Notes: generated by a model not told the origin, from the sequence alone. A stretch of DNA of 64,000 nt from Granulicatella elegans (GCF_020735385.1 NZ_CP085953.1:1736001-1800000); one strand, 5' to 3'; shown: positions 24,693 through 34,644, counted from the first letter of the stretch. Translations and numbers: made by a program.

Positions 24693-26201
24693 CTATTCTA
24701 TATAAGCTTTCAAATCTTTTAAGAAGCTTGCCACAATTAGAACAATAATTAATCCGATTGGGAATGCTGCAATAATCGCCACAGATTGTAAATTATACAT
24801 TGAATTTTCTGAGAAAATTAATGCAATCGGTAAAATAATAAACACTACTGCCCAAAACATACGAACACGCTTATCAGAATCATGCGTATCCTTTAAAGTC
24901 TTATAAGAATAAGCAGAAATGACTAAAGTCAACGCATCAAATGTTGTTGCATAAAAAGCAATCATTGTCACAGCCAATAAAATCAACCCTAACTGACTTA
25001 AAGGCATCGTATCAAAAATTTTCAAAATGATACCTGCATAATCTGGGGTATCCTTAACTAAACTGCTCGAAATATCTAAACCATGTTTTAATTGTTGTGA
25101 TAAACCATAGTTTCCTAAAATAATAAATGAAGTAAATGTTCCGGCAATCCCACAAGAATAACCCCCTAAAATGGTTTGCTTAATGGTACGACCTTTACTA
25201 ATACTACCAATAAAGAATGGAGTTGCTACACACCAAACCATCCAATAAGCCCAATAATAAATCGTCCATTTTTGTGGGAATGATGTTTCACGCAACGGAT
25301 CTAACCAAGTCGCTAATCCAATAAAGTTTTGCGCTAAATTCCCAATAGAGCTGAATCCAGTTTCTAAAATATAAACTGTTTCTCCACCGGCAAATAAGAA
25401 GTATGCTAATAAAGCAAAGAATAAATAGGAACAATAAGTTGCTAATTTAGAAACAGCTTCTATTCCTAATAACACTGTTGAAGTGTAAACTAAAGCAATT
25501 AATAATAAAATAACAATCGTTGCCCCAGTTGAGTTTTCAAACCCAAAAACATGACCCATTGCTGCTGATAATAAAGGAGTTGCTAATGAGAAAGTTGTTG
25601 CAGTTCCAGCAATTAAGGCAAAAATTGCAATTAAATCAATAACTTTACCCATCCATCCATCTACTTTATCTTTTAAAATAGGACGACAAGCTTCAGAGAA
25701 TTTTTGTTTTTCTACTTTCCTCACATGTAACATAAAACCAAACGCCACAGCTAACATAATGTAAAATCCCCAAGCAATTGGTCCCCAGTGGAATAGTGGA
25801 AATGTAGGAGCCCATCTTTGAACGCCACCTAATTGAGCTACATAGTCTTCATTGGCATATAGTGCCCATTCACATAAAGAATAGAACAAAATATCCGCAG
25901 CCATTGTAGAAGTAAAAATCATCACTCCCCATTGGAATGAAGTGTATTCAGGTTTTTCTCCTTTCCCTAAAACAATAGAACCATATTTTGAAAAAGCAAC
26001 ATACATACTACAACTAAAAATCCCCACTCCTAAAAGCGCATAATAAATACTAAATTGATCTCCTAGCCAAGTACGAATACCTCCTAAAATCAATGATGAT
26101 TGTTCTGGAATTACTAAAAATAGTACTCCTAAAAATAGTACCCCTAATAAAGGTATGATGGTAGAAACCCAGTCAATTTCTTGATGTAATCTCTTTTTCA
26201 T
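24693..26201 (-). CDS. BCCT-family choline/betaine transporter
   Basis: This protein of about 502 residues has twelve or so membrane helices and the signatures of the betaine/carnitine/choline transporter family: MFTSTMAADILFYSLCEWAL early and FPQKWTIYYWAYWMVWCVATPFFIGSISKGRTIK, which includes the Trp-rich substrate helix. Genes for choline phosphate activation precede it directly, so choline is the probable substrate. This would be the functional stand-in for the unrelated LicB permease of pneumococcus. The ATG at 26201 has GAGGAAG six bases upstream and is preferred to a start at 26222 that would overlap licC. Confidence 0.88.
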   Translation of the reverse strand: MKKRLHQEIDWVSTIIPLLGVLFLGVLFLVIPEQSSLILGGIRTWLGDQFSIYYALLGVGIFSCSMYVAFSKYGSIVLGKGEKPEYTSFQWGVMIFTSTMAADILFYSLCEWALYANEDYVAQLGGVQRWAPTFPLFHWGPIAWGFYIMLAVAFGFMLHVRKVEKQKFSEACRPILKDKVDGWMGKVIDLIAIFALIAGTATTFSLATPLLSAAMGHVFGFENSTGATIVILLLIALVYTSTVLLGIEAVSKLATYCSYLFFALLAYFLFAGGETVYILETGFSSIGNLAQNFIGLATWLDPLRETSFPQKWTIYYWAYWMVWCVATPFFIGSISKGRTIKQTILGGYSCGIAGTFTSFIILGNYGLSQQLKHGLDISSSLVKDTPDYAGIILKIFDTMPLSQLGLILLAVTMIAFYATTFDALTLVISAYSYKTLKDTHDSDKRVRMFWAVVFIILPIALIFSENSMYNLQSVAIIAAFPIGLIIVLIVASFLKDLKAYIE

Positions 26202-26202
26202 G

Positions 26203-26937
26203 TTAAACTTCCTCACCTTCAAGCAAGATACTTTGATAACTTGGATCTAAATCTAATAATTCTTCTAAATTATCAATTTCAACGATATCCGTTTTCTCCA
26301 TTGGATAAATTCCTATTTCATATTCTTCTGGATAGCAAAACATCGCTACATCATCCCAATAAATTTGACGATTTTGTTTCACATCAAATTCTTGTTCTAA
26401 ATGATGCGCTAAACGCTGCCCATCTTCTTTATTCCAACGAGAAATACTATATAATTGCCACCCTTTTTCTCCACCAGTACGTGAACAATGAATGACTTTT
26501 TCCTGTTCATCGACTGTCATTAACCATTCATCAGTATGCCCCTCAGTCCACACACAGTTATATCCTGAATGAGTAAAGTCAGCATGAAGAATTTCCGGAT
26601 TATAAATTAATTGATCACTATCTAAAATAACAACATCTTCTAAATATTGTCTTGCCACATACAAAGAAGAAATATTATTACAAGAATCATAATAAGGATT
26701 TTCAATAATTTTTAATCCTGGATATTCTTGCTCTAATGGATAAAATTGTTCTTTTAAATAACCAACTACTACATAAATTTCATGAATGCCATTCTTATGT
26801 AGTGCCTGAATAACCGTATCAATCATTCGAACTCCATTGACCTTTACAAGCGGTTTTGGAGTATGGTTTGTAATAGGTCTCATTCTTGTTCCTTGACCTG
26901 CAGCCATTAAAATAGCTCTTTTAATTGTATTTGTCAT
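26203..26937 (-). CDS. licC: CTP:phosphocholine cytidylyltransferase, LicC-like
   Basis: This 244-residue nucleotidyltransferase opens with LMAAGQGTRMRPITNHTPKPLVKVNG, the signature of sugar/choline nucleotidyltransferases. VVVGYLKEQFYPLE is very close to the VGYLKEQF stretch known in LicC. It also carries NPYYDSCNNISSLYVARQYL, LDSDQLI and IYWDDVAMF. It would make CDP-choline for transfer to teichoic acids by LicD-type transferases, none of which is seen here. AGGAG lies four bases before the start. It sits between the HTH fusion gene and the choline transporter. Confidence 0.85.
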   Translation of the reverse strand: MTNTIKRAILMAAGQGTRMRPITNHTPKPLVKVNGVRMIDTVIQALHKNGIHEIYVVVGYLKEQFYPLEQEYPGLKIIENPYYDSCNNISSLYVARQYLEDVVILDSDQLIYNPEILHADFTHSGYNCVWTEGHTDEWLMTVDEQEKVIHCSRTGGEKGWQLYSISRWNKEDGQRLAHHLEQEFDVKQNRQIYWDDVAMFCYPEEYEIGIYPMEKTDIVEIDNLEELLDLDPSYQSILLEGEEV

Positions 26938-26950
26938 AATTCTCCTCTTT

Positions 26951-28696
26951 TCATAGTTCCTCTAATGTAGCTAACACTAATTTAGAATATTCTTTTGCAT
27001 AACGATACTGACATAATGAATATTCTCCAAAATCAATTCCTAAACTGCGCTTATATTCGCACCAATTACTCCATAATAATCCTGCACTTGCAATATACGC
27101 ATAAATTTTAGTGCGAATCATTCGCGTAACTTCTCCTTTGAAGTATAAATCAATTAAATAATCCACTTGATTTCTTGAATACAATGAATAAATACAAAAC
27201 ATCGCAATATCAACATGGGGATCTTGCATTCCTGCATATTCCCAATCAATAATTCGAATGCCATCTTTTGTAAATAAGAAGTTATCTGGAACAGCATCAA
27301 TATGAACAAGAGTCTCTTTCTTCTCTAATGTATCAATCCATTTCTTTAATTCAAAAATAGCTGCTTTTGTTTTTTCATAGTCTTTAAAATAAGATTTTTC
27401 TCCATTCCATAAACTTTCATAAAAATCAATTTGACCAAAAATATCAAAGCGATGATTGACTGTTAAGTTTAATTCATGGAATTCTCTTAGTTTAATCATA
27501 CAAGCTTCTACTTCATTCCAGTTTTCTGCATCACAGTTTGTAGCATCTTCTAAATAAGCTGTAATTTTATACCCATTATCTGGATTCATGTATAAAACAT
27601 CATCACAAATTTGTCGATTTTCTAAAGCTTGATAAACGTCTGCTTCTTCTTTTCGATTAATTAGATGATCCGTTCCTTCACCAGGAATTCGCATAATATA
27701 TTTTTGATTTTGACATTCGAATAAGAACGAACGATTCGTCATTCCTTTTTTCAAAACGGTAATATTTTTAATTTCATCAACTTTGACATTAAAACAATCT
27801 TGAATAATTGAAATGGCATCTGTTTGTAAGTTCGCAGAATTTTCATCTATTTCTCGTAGTTGTTCATAGGTGTTAATCTCAATCAATTGTTTAGAGTTCA
27901 CCACTTTAGAAGGAATGAGCCATTTATTTTTATTTTGTAAAGTACATTCCCAAAATTCATGATCATAAGAAGCTTTCTTTGAAAACTCTTGTAATTTTTC
28001 TTGAACAAGCGTAGCTTCTTCTCCCATTAGATAAGATAGACCAATCATTTGGTTCCCTTCCTCAGTTTCGTCAATCATCACTAATTCTCTTTTACGATTC
28101 ACACGAACGGTACTGTCAGCAGACATTGCGTCACTAACCATATACCATGAATATGGTTCAAAATCACTAAACGGATTTTCTTCGGACCAAATATCACAAG
28201 GGATAATATAAGTTTTGTCTAATGATGATTTTACTTTACTTAAAGAATGTAAATTATTTTTTACTTGGTATTCAGAATTTACAACTAATTTAACTTGGAA
28301 TTCATCGATTAAATATTCATATTTTTCTTTCATAAAGCCAACTACTACTTGAATGTCTGTAATGCCTACTTCATGAAGATGACGAATCATTCTTTCGATT
28401 AAGACTTCTCCTTTTACTTCCATTAATCCTTTTGGAATTTCCGTATTAATTGGAACCATTCGCATCCCAAATCCTGCTGCTAAAATAACCGCGCGCTTTG
28501 GTTGATTTTCTTTTATAAATGTTTTAGCCTTTTCACTTAATTCTCCTGTTGAAAAAAGCCATTTTTCTTCCTGTAATTCTTTTACTACACGATTCACAAA
28601 TCCTAATGAATATCCTGATTGATTTGCAATTTCTCGTTGATTCACGTTAGGATTCTTTCGAATTGCGTTCAGAATATCTAGTTTTTGAACGTTCAT
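26951..28696 (-). CDS. Three-domain fusion: winged helix, phosphocholine cytidylyltransferase-like, choline kinase-like
   Basis: This 581-residue protein combines three parts. Residues 1-60 are a MarR/winged-helix DNA-binding domain (LDILNAIRKNPNVNQREIAN, then SGYSLGFVNRVVKELQEE). Residues 68 to about 290 are a nucleotidyltransferase with the motif VILAAGFGMRMVPINTEIPKGL. Residues from about 300 on form an APH/ChoK-type kinase, with the Brenner motif HIDAVPDNF (His465, Asp467, Asn472) and IIDWEYAG (Asp484). It may phosphorylate choline, activate it, and sense or regulate the same operon. It is first in the lic-like cluster. Whether the cytidylyltransferase domain is redundant with LicC or uses another alcohol is unknown. 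Confidence 0.85.
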   Translation of the reverse strand: MNVQKLDILNAIRKNPNVNQREIANQSGYSLGFVNRVVKELQEEKWLFSTGELSEKAKTFIKENQPKRAVILAAGFGMRMVPINTEIPKGLMEVKGEVLIERMIRHLHEVGITDIQVVVGFMKEKYEYLIDEFQVKLVVNSEYQVKNNLHSLSKVKSSLDKTYIIPCDIWSEENPFSDFEPYSWYMVSDAMSADSTVRVNRKRELVMIDETEEGNQMIGLSYLMGEEATLVQEKLQEFSKKASYDHEFWECTLQNKNKWLIPSKVVNSKQLIEINTYEQLREIDENSANLQTDAISIIQDCFNVKVDEIKNITVLKKGMTNRSFLFECQNQKYIMRIPGEGTDHLINRKEEADVYQALENRQICDDVLYMNPDNGYKITAYLEDATNCDAENWNEVEACMIKLREFHELNLTVNHRFDIFGQIDFYESLWNGEKSYFKDYEKTKAAIFELKKWIDTLEKKETLVHIDAVPDNFLFTKDGIRIIDWEYAGMQDPHVDIAMFCIYSLYSRNQVDYLIDLYFKGEVTRMIRTKIYAYIASAGLLWSNWCEYKRSLGIDFGEYSLCQYRYAKEYSKLVLATLEEL

Positions 28697-28783
28697 GTAA
28701 TCACCACTTTCTGTTTTTGTGAACTAAAGATAGTTTACACCCAACATCTTTAAATAGCAACAATGAAATGTATAAGAAATTAT

Positions 28784-28828
28784 AAAATAAAAAAAGTGGA
28801 TGACAACATAAAAGTTATCAATCCACTT
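28784..28828 (-). terminator. Terminator upstream of the lic-like cluster
   Basis: AAGTGGAT (28794-28801) pairs with ATCCACTT (28821-28828), with further inner pairing, and a TTTTTTTATTTT run follows on the minus strand. The stretch 28829-28960 beyond it holds nothing I recognise. Confidence 0.8.
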
Positions 28829-28960
28829 AATTTAATCAGCTTCATCCACACTACCCATTTGAAGAATCACGCTAACAAAATGATGATGATTCTATTTAAT
28901 ACTGTATTACTAATACCCAACACAATAATAGTATAGTTTTAAATTAGACTAAACTGATGA

Positions 28961-29215
28961 TTATCGTATAGACAGAATTTTTAACTTTTTCCAAATCTTT
29001 TGGAAATTCAGTCCACTATATTCTTCTTCCATTGCTTCGTCAATTGAGTTGAAGTGTAATTCATTTTTAGTCGTGTTATTAATTAATACATATTCATCAT
29101 TAACGAATGAAAAACGATAATGATTTCCATTAAATTCAAATTCAATACTATGACCTTTTTCAATAATTTCTATTAATAAATTCAATGATTTTAACTGACG
29201 ATTCATCGCATACAT
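28961..29215 (-). CDS. Hypothetical protein, about 84 residues
   Basis: I do not recognise a family. The protein starts MYAMNRQLKSLNLLIEIIEKG from an ATG with GGGTGAT five bases upstream. It contains an alternating hydrophobic stretch (SIEFEFNGNHYRFSFVNDEYVLI) suggesting a small beta sheet, and ends in a basic tail (KIWKKLKILSIR). There is no signal peptide or membrane helix. It stands alone between the lic cluster terminator and the tRNA-Arg gene, on the same strand. Codon use looks like that of its neighbours. It could be a cytoplasmic protein of phage or plasmid origin, but nothing proves that. Confidence 0.6.
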   Translation of the reverse strand: MYAMNRQLKSLNLLIEIIEKGHSIEFEFNGNHYRFSFVNDEYVLINNTTKNELHFNSIDEAMEEEYSGLNFQKIWKKLKILSIR

Positions 29216-29336
29216 AGCTATCACCCATACCAAATTAATTGTGAATAAAGAATGATTTACCCTTCAATTCCCTGTTATTTCTTAATCAAACTATTTCTTT
29301 CTAAATCTCCATTTTGTATTAAATAATTATCATTAC

Positions 29337-29409
29337 GGTGCTAGAGGGATTTGAACCCCCGACCTAACGTTTAGGAAACGTTTGCTCTATCCTACTGAGC
29401 TATAGCACC
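29337..29409 (-). tRNA. tRNA-Arg (anticodon CCU)
   Basis: The 73-base minus-strand sequence folds as a tRNA: acceptor GGTGCTA with TAGCACC, D-arm AGCTCAGTAGGATAGAGC, anticodon stem AACGT/ACGTT around loop TTCCTAA, and T-arm GGGGGTTCAAATCCCTC. The anticodon is CCT, which reads AGG. CCA is not encoded. Confidence 0.95.
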
Positions 29410-29464
29410 CCACGAGTGTATTTTGTCATAAAATACACACAATGTCTATCCTTAATTTAAGATT

Positions 29465-30826
29465 TTAATCAAAAATTTTCCGTTCAACACTTTTCTTTTT
29501 TCTTTTTTTCATTCTACGATTTTTTGCTCGATGTTCTCCCCATAAAACTAATAAAAATAAAATAGAACCACCTAATATGACTGCAAAAGCAAATGCATTT
29601 TGAATAATATACACTTGAAGTGTTTGTTGTCTTTTCTCAGGTTCTTTTGGTAAATCAGCAAAACCACTTTCTGCAACTACGTCTACACTCGGATTTTTTT
29701 GATTTTCTTTTAAGAACTCTCCTTTTAACGTTACACTCACCTTTTTATTAGCTACTTGCCATTCAGGAGTTTTCCCTTTTTCCAAAATCATCTCAAGGGA
29801 TTGATTCGTTGTTATTTTATGACCATCAAAATCATGTTCACCAGCTGGTAAAATTGTTTGATAAGAAAAATGTTCTAATACATAGTTTAAAATCGCATTT
29901 CCAAATGTATGTCGAATAAATTCTCCATTTTGATTTGACCAATCTCCTACACCAAGAACAACTTCTACCAGTTTCATTTTATCTTTTTCATAAGTTGCAA
30001 CGTAGTTAAAAGCTCCATATCCACTCGATCCTGTTTTTAATCCATTGACACCTTCGATTCCATATTTAGCACCTGGAATTGAATAATTATACGTATCGAA
30101 TTTTTCTTCATAAGGTGTACCTTCCATTGTTTTTACAACAGGTGAATTAGTATATTGTAATACTTGTGGATATCGATTCATTAAATCCATTGCTAAAATT
30201 GCTAAATCTCGAGCTGTTGTTTGATTCGGTTTGGAAGCATCATAACCTTCTGGTTGATAATATCCTTGGAACAATTCTGCTACAGCACCAGAAGCATTAT
30301 TAAAATGTGTATGATTCATTCCTAATTCTTTTGCTTTAGCATTCATTTTTTCAATAAATTTTGCAGAATCAGTTGTAATTGCATTAGCTAACATTAGTGT
30401 CGCTACATTTGAGGATGGAACAAGTGCCATTTTCAACAATTCTTCAATCGGATACTCGACACCTTCCACAATTTTATTATTACTAATCGCATAAATAGTT
30501 GAAATTGCTTGGTCTTCTTTTGTAGCTGTAATTTTTTGTTGAATTGATAATTCACCTTTAGCAATAGCTTCCATCACTAAGTAAACGGTCATCACTTTAC
30601 TAATACTTGCTGGATCACGCACTTCATCAATATGATCTTGCCACAAAATTTTTCCTGTGTAGGCATCTACGACAATGGAAGCTTTCGGTTTATCTGCTGG
30701 ATTAACGTCATAACCTGCATTTTTTGTTAATTCAACAATATCTACTGTTTCTGCTCCAATAGTATTCATGGAATATCCTAAAAATAGTAACGAAACAGCC
30801 ACCAAAACTTTCGCTAATTTTTTCAA
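29465..30826 (-). CDS. dacA: D-alanyl-D-alanine carboxypeptidase
   Basis: This 453-residue low-molecular-weight penicillin-binding protein trims the terminal D-alanine of peptidoglycan stem peptides outside the membrane. It has a signal peptide (residues 1-25) and the three serine-peptidase motifs: Ser74-x-x-Lys77 in PASISKVM, Ser138-Ser-Asn140 in VPSSNVATL, and KTG in NGLKTGSSG. The C-terminal half is a PBP5-type beta domain. It ends in a hydrophobic helix (AFAFAVILGGSILFLLVLW) and a very basic tail, which would anchor it on the cell face. It is a single gene with a terminator of greA upstream. Confidence 0.94.
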   Translation of the reverse strand: MKKLAKVLVAVSLLFLGYSMNTIGAETVDIVELTKNAGYDVNPADKPKASIVVDAYTGKILWQDHIDEVRDPASISKVMTVYLVMEAIAKGELSIQQKITATKEDQAISTIYAISNNKIVEGVEYPIEELLKMALVPSSNVATLMLANAITTDSAKFIEKMNAKAKELGMNHTHFNNASGAVAELFQGYYQPEGYDASKPNQTTARDLAILAMDLMNRYPQVLQYTNSPVVKTMEGTPYEEKFDTYNYSIPGAKYGIEGVNGLKTGSSGYGAFNYVATYEKDKMKLVEVVLGVGDWSNQNGEFIRHTFGNAILNYVLEHFSYQTILPAGEHDFDGHKITTNQSLEMILEKGKTPEWQVANKKVSVTLKGEFLKENQKNPSVDVVAESGFADLPKEPEKRQQTLQVYIIQNAFAFAVILGGSILFLLVLWGEHRAKNRRMKKRKKKSVERKIFD

Positions 30827-30883
30827 TTTTTCTCCACCTTTGTCTATATAATCTAGAAATAATTATAGCATATCTAGCAAAAG

Positions 30884-30919
30884 AAAAAAACTGCAAGAGA
30901 AAAGTCTTCTCTTACAGTT
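30884..30919 (-). terminator. Terminator of greA
   Basis: A 12-base stem with one mismatch (AACTGCAAGAGA at 30889-30900 with TCTCTTACAGTT at 30908-30919) is followed on the minus strand by seven T residues. Confidence 0.85.
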
Positions 30920-30932
30920 CGTAAATGATTTC

Positions 30933-31412
30933 TTATACAGATTCAATTTTTGTAATTCTTACTTTCATATCTCCGCCAGGGGTTTGGATGACAACTTCGT
31001 CATTTAATTTTTTACCAAGAATTCCTTTTGCAATTGGAGAATCATTTGAAATTTTTCCTTCAATAGGATTTGCTTCTGCGCTTCCTACAATTGTATAAGA
31101 TTCTTCTTCACCATTTGGTAATTCAATAAAAGTAATTTTACGTCCTAATGAAACGATATCTTTTTCGACATTATTATCATCAATAATTTCAGCAAAACGA
31201 ATCATTTTTTCAAGAGTTGTAATTCTTCCTTCAACAAAGGCTTGTTCATCTTTAGCTGATTCGTACTCTGAATTTTCAGATAAGTCACCATAACTACGAG
31301 CAATTTTAATACGCTCAACGATTTCTTTACGTTTAACTACTTTTAGTTCTTCCAATTCAGCTTCTAATTTAGCTTTACCTTCAAGTGTCATTGGATATAA
31401 TTTCTCAGTCAT
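30933..31412 (-). CDS. greA: Transcript cleavage factor GreA
   Basis: GreA (159 residues) rescues backtracked RNA polymerase by stimulating cleavage of the 3' RNA end. It has the N-terminal coiled coil ([20 protein letters not shown]) with the acidic tip in [20 protein letters not shown] (Asp and Glu of DLSENSEY). The C-terminal FKBP-like domain contains [20 protein letters not shown]. It is last in the run mltG-udk-greA, an order common in Lactobacillales. Confidence 0.97.
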   Translation of the reverse strand: MTEKLYPMTLEGKAKLEAELEELKVVKRKEIVERIKIARSYGDLSENSEYESAKDEQAFVEGRITTLEKMIRFAEIIDDNNVEKDIVSLGRKITFIELPNGEEESYTIVGSAEANPIEGKISNDSPIAKGILGKKLNDEVVIQTPGGDMKVRITKIESV

Positions 31413-31512
31413 TTAGCTTCTCCCTCTTTTTCATTTTACTACTTTGACAGTGGTAAAAACATACCATTTTATAAAGAAGAATGCAAGCATTATTTATAAA
31501 TTTCTAAGAATT

Positions 31513-32142
31513 TTATGCTAAATCACTTAAAATAGACGCAATTTTTGTTGTCATTAAGTCAATTGCAACAGCATTAGAGCCACCTTCAGGGATAATAATA
31601 TCCGCAAATTTCTTAGTAGGTTCAATAAATTGATGATACATTGGTTTTACAACTCCAATATATTGCTGAATAATCGAATCCAGTGTTCTACCACGTTCAA
31701 CCATATCTCGTTTAATACGTCGAATAATACGAATATCATCATCTGTATCAACATACACTTTAATATCCATTAAATTACGTAAACGTTCATCTTCCAAAAT
31801 TAAAATTCCTTCAATTAGAATCACATCTTTTGGTTCTTGATGAATGGTACGGTCACTTCTTGTATGATTTTCATAATCATAGACTGGCTCATCAATCGAT
31901 TCGAAATTAATTAATTTATTCATATGTTCAATTAATAAATCCGTATCAAATGCAAATGGATGGTCATAGTTCGTTTTTAAACGATCTTCAAAAGGCATAT
32001 CACTTTGGTCTTTATAATAGAAGTCTTGGTCAATTTTCACAATACTTAATTCTGGAAAATGATCCAAAATCTTTCTACTAACAGTAGTTTTACCACTACC
32101 AGAACCACCAGTCACTCCAATAACAATCGGCTTCTTTTTCAT
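31513..32142 (-). CDS. udk: Uridine kinase
   Basis: Udk (209 residues) phosphorylates uridine and cytidine in pyrimidine salvage. It shows a Walker A motif [39 protein letters not shown] and the lid region [16 protein letters not shown]. It starts three bases after the mltG stop, so translation is probably coupled. Its length is normal. Confidence 0.96.
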   Translation of the reverse strand: MKKKPIVIGVTGGSGSGKTTVSRKILDHFPELSIVKIDQDFYYKDQSDMPFEDRLKTNYDHPFAFDTDLLIEHMNKLINFESIDEPVYDYENHTRSDRTIHQEPKDVILIEGILILEDERLRNLMDIKVYVDTDDDIRIIRRIKRDMVERGRTLDSIIQQYIGVVKPMYHQFIEPTKKFADIIIPEGGSNAVAIDLMTTKIASILSDLA

Positions 32143-32145
32143 AAA

Positions 32146-33288
32146 TTACTCCTTATCAACGTATTTGGCTTTTAATACTAAGTGTTCATCATATGTTTTT
32201 GCAAAATAAACTTCTTTTGTTTGAATATCTGCTACGAAATATTCGTAATCAGTTTGAGCTGGATCAACAGCCGCTAAAATCGCTTCTTCACTTGGACTAT
32301 TAAACGGTCCAGGTCCTAAACCTCTATACTTGTATAAATTATATGGAGAATTTACTTCTAAATCTTTTAATGTGACAACTTCTTTATGTTCACCTAGAGC
32401 ATAAAGAACTGAAATATCCGTTTGCAACATCATATTCTTTTTCAGGCGATTATAGAAAACACTGGCAATATTTTGACGGTCTTCTAATTTATATCCTTCT
32501 TTTTCTAGTAAAGAAGCCATCGTTAAAATTTCATGGACATTATAGTCTCCTTGAGAAATTTTTGCATAATATTTGGATAAGACACTATCTGTTTTAGCAA
32601 CCATTTCTTCAATAATCATTTGTAATGTTTTATTTTCATCTGCATCATAAGTTGCAGGGAATAAATATCCTTCTAGGAAATAACGAACATTTTTGGCTTT
32701 TTGAGCATCTTTCAATAATCGTGGAAATTTTTGTACTAATTGATCAATAAAAGCTTGTTCTTGTACTTTATCCATAAAGTCATCTTTCGAATATTTCGTA
32801 GATTTTTCAATTTCTTCGGCAATTCCTATTAAAGTTTCACCTTCACGTACAACTACTTTTGCTACATTTGCAGATTTATCTTTCCCACCATCTGTTAGTT
32901 GCCCTAAAATTTGGTCTAAATCCATCGATGGAGATAATTGATAAAATCCTGCTTTAAATCCAGCTACATTTTTGAATTTAATATAGAAATTAAAAATTTT
33001 CGCATTTCGAATAAGCTTATTATCTTCTAATATTTTAGCAATTTGCTTCACGGAAGATCCTGCTGGAATTTCAACTTCTACTGTTTGGGTTTGTTTTACG
33101 TCTACTGGTTTCAATGATTTAGAAACATAATAATAACCATATGCTCCACCACAAAGGATTACTACTGTAAATATCAACGCAAAAAATCTAACAATATTTC
33201 GTGTGATTTTAGATTCTTTCTTTCGGATAGCTCTTAATTCATCATTTTCATAGATGAATTCTGTTCTAAAACGTTCTTTTTTTGACAT
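32146..33288 (-). CDS. mltG: Endolytic murein transglycosylase MltG
   Basis: MltG (YceG family, about 380 residues) is a membrane-anchored lytic transglycosylase that cuts nascent glycan strands. The order is a short basic cytoplasmic segment, one membrane helix (IVRFFALIFTVVILCGGAYGYYYV, near residues 37-60), a LysM-like segment, and the YceG domain. The latter has the catalytic glutamate in ILTMASLLEKEGY, DISVLYALG, SPYNLYKYRGLGPGPFNSP and EYFVADIQTKEVYFAKTYDEH. The ATG at 33288 with AAGGAGG six bases upstream is preferred to the start at 33324. This protein has almost no cytoplasmic extension, unlike pneumococcal MltG. Confidence 0.94.
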   Translation of the reverse strand: MSKKERFRTEFIYENDELRAIRKKESKITRNIVRFFALIFTVVILCGGAYGYYYVSKSLKPVDVKQTQTVEVEIPAGSSVKQIAKILEDNKLIRNAKIFNFYIKFKNVAGFKAGFYQLSPSMDLDQILGQLTDGGKDKSANVAKVVVREGETLIGIAEEIEKSTKYSKDDFMDKVQEQAFIDQLVQKFPRLLKDAQKAKNVRYFLEGYLFPATYDADENKTLQMIIEEMVAKTDSVLSKYYAKISQGDYNVHEILTMASLLEKEGYKLEDRQNIASVFYNRLKKNMMLQTDISVLYALGEHKEVVTLKDLEVNSPYNLYKYRGLGPGPFNSPSEEAILAAVDPAQTDYEYFVADIQTKEVYFAKTYDEHLVLKAKYVDKE

Positions 33289-33395
33289 ATTCCGCCTCCT
33301 TTTAACTTCGTTGTCATTATACATGAATTCCTATAACATTTGAAGACTCGGAGTTATACAATTATGTTACAAATTCTAACAATGAGAGACGAATA

Positions 33396-33465
33396 GACGA
33401 AATTTAGGCATGAGAACGAAAGGCTGTTGCCGTCCAATGCTACTTAAGTCAAGTCCAATCATTCA
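33396..33465 (+). repeat. Intergenic structured repeat, copy D (partial)
   Basis: ACGAAATTTAGGCATGAGA followed by AAAGGCTGTTGCCGTCCAATGC and TACTTAAGTC matches the right half of copies A and B. The left half is degenerate. The rest of the 33289-33553 gap shows no gene or other feature I can support. Confidence 0.65.
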
Positions 33466-33553
33466 AACGCCACACTCATAAATACACGGCCATCTCGCCC
33501 CATAAAAGAGAAGAAGACACCAAATATCCTCCTATCAGGTGTCTTCTATAATA

Positions 33554-33850
33554 TTATTCTTCTTCTTCATCTAAGAAAGTATTTAGAACTTCCTCAATCA
33601 TATCCCATTCTTCATCCGTTTCAATAGGAAGTAAGTCACCTTCAGTACCATCTTCAGCTTCAACATATGAAAATGCTTGAAGTTCAACTTCTTCTCCCTC
33701 TGGAATTCCTGCAGGATATACTAAAACATATGATTTACCAAAATCTTCTGAATCAAAAGTAAATAAAACCTCATGTAAGACTTCATTTCCCTCTTCATCA
33801 ATAATTGTAATATGTTCATGTCCATCATGTTCATGTGTATGTTCTGTCAT
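33554..33850 (-). CDS. DUF1292/UPF0473 family protein
   Basis: This 98-residue acidic protein matches the UPF0473 (YrzB) family, with [34 protein letters not shown] and [25 protein letters not shown]. Its function is unknown. It is the third gene after ireB and ruvX, a triplet conserved across Firmicutes, and starts 15 bases after ruvX. The His-rich start ([12 protein letters not shown]) is noticeable and could bind metal, but that is speculation. Confidence 0.9.
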   Translation of the reverse strand: MTEHTHEHDGHEHITIIDEEGNEVLHEVLFTFDSEDFGKSYVLVYPAGIPEGEEVELQAFSYVEAEDGTEGDLLPIETDEEWDMIEEVLNTFLDEEEE

Positions 33851-33865
33851 TACGCTTCCTCTTTT

Positions 33866-34288
33866 CTATTTAATATTTAAATCTAAATAATTTTGTAAAA
33901 TGATGACAGCTGCTAACTTATCAATAACTTCTTTTCTCTTTTTACGAGAAACATTCGCCTCCTCAACAAGCATCCTTTCTGCTTGCATCGTTGTTAACCG
34001 TTCATCATGAAAAACGATAGGAATTTCTAATCGCTTTTCTAAACTTCTACCATATTTTTGTGAAGCTTCCGCTCTTGGCCCAGCTGTATTATTCATGTTT
34101 TTTGGCATACCGATAACAATCTTCTCAACTTCATATTCTTTAACCAATTCCACCACACGGTTAAAACCAAATTCACTTGCAGCCTCATTAATCGCAATCG
34201 TTTCAACACCTTGAGCAGTCCAACCAAGTGGGTCACTAATCGCAACTCCAACCGTTTTACTGCCGACATCTAATCCCATTACTCTCAT
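33866..34288 (-). CDS. ruvX: Putative pre-16S rRNA nuclease YqgF (Holliday junction resolvase-like)
   Basis: This 140-residue RNase H-fold protein starts [19 protein letters not shown] with the first acidic catalytic residue. It continues with [21 protein letters not shown] and [15 protein letters not shown], and ends in the conserved [14 protein letters not shown]. In characterised bacteria YqgF matures 16S rRNA ends. The ATG at 34288 overlaps the ireB stop by one base (TAATG), so it is translationally coupled. A TTG at 34294 is less likely. Confidence 0.94.
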   Translation of the reverse strand: MRVMGLDVGSKTVGVAISDPLGWTAQGVETIAINEAASEFGFNRVVELVKEYEVEKIVIGMPKNMNNTAGPRAEASQKYGRSLEKRLEIPIVFHDERLTTMQAERMLVEEANVSRKKRKEVIDKLAAVIILQNYLDLNIK

Positions 34289-34554
34289 TAACAATCTCTA
34301 CCTGTCGAACGAATATAATGGCGGATTAATTCTTCGATAATTTCATCACGTTCGTGACGTCTTACTAGATTTCTAGCATCACGATGTCGAGGAATATAAG
34401 CTGGATCACCAGATAATAAGTACCCAACAATTTGATTCACTGCACTATAACCTTTTTCGTTTAATGCATCGTAAACAATTGTTAGTGTCTCTTGTACTGT
34501 TTTTTCATCTTTATTATGAAAGTTAAATAGAACTGTTTCATCCATTGAACTCAT
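34288..34554 (-). CDS. ireB: IreB-family regulatory phosphoprotein
   Basis: This 88-residue protein matches the IreB/UPF0297 family, with [40 protein letters not shown] and [22 protein letters not shown]. In Enterococcus faecalis IreB is phosphorylated by the PASTA kinase IreK and affects cephalosporin tolerance. It is followed without gap by ruvX and comes 90 bases after alaS. Confidence 0.94.
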   Translation of the reverse strand: MSSMDETVLFNFHNKDEKTVQETLTIVYDALNEKGYSAVNQIVGYLLSGDPAYIPRHRDARNLVRRHERDEIIEELIRHYIRSTGRDC

Positions 34555-34644
34555 ATTAACACCTCATTTCTTTGTATCTTCATTCTACTAGATTTTTCAT
34601 AAAACTACAATCAATTCGATAGAGATTAAACTTTCCTTTAAATA

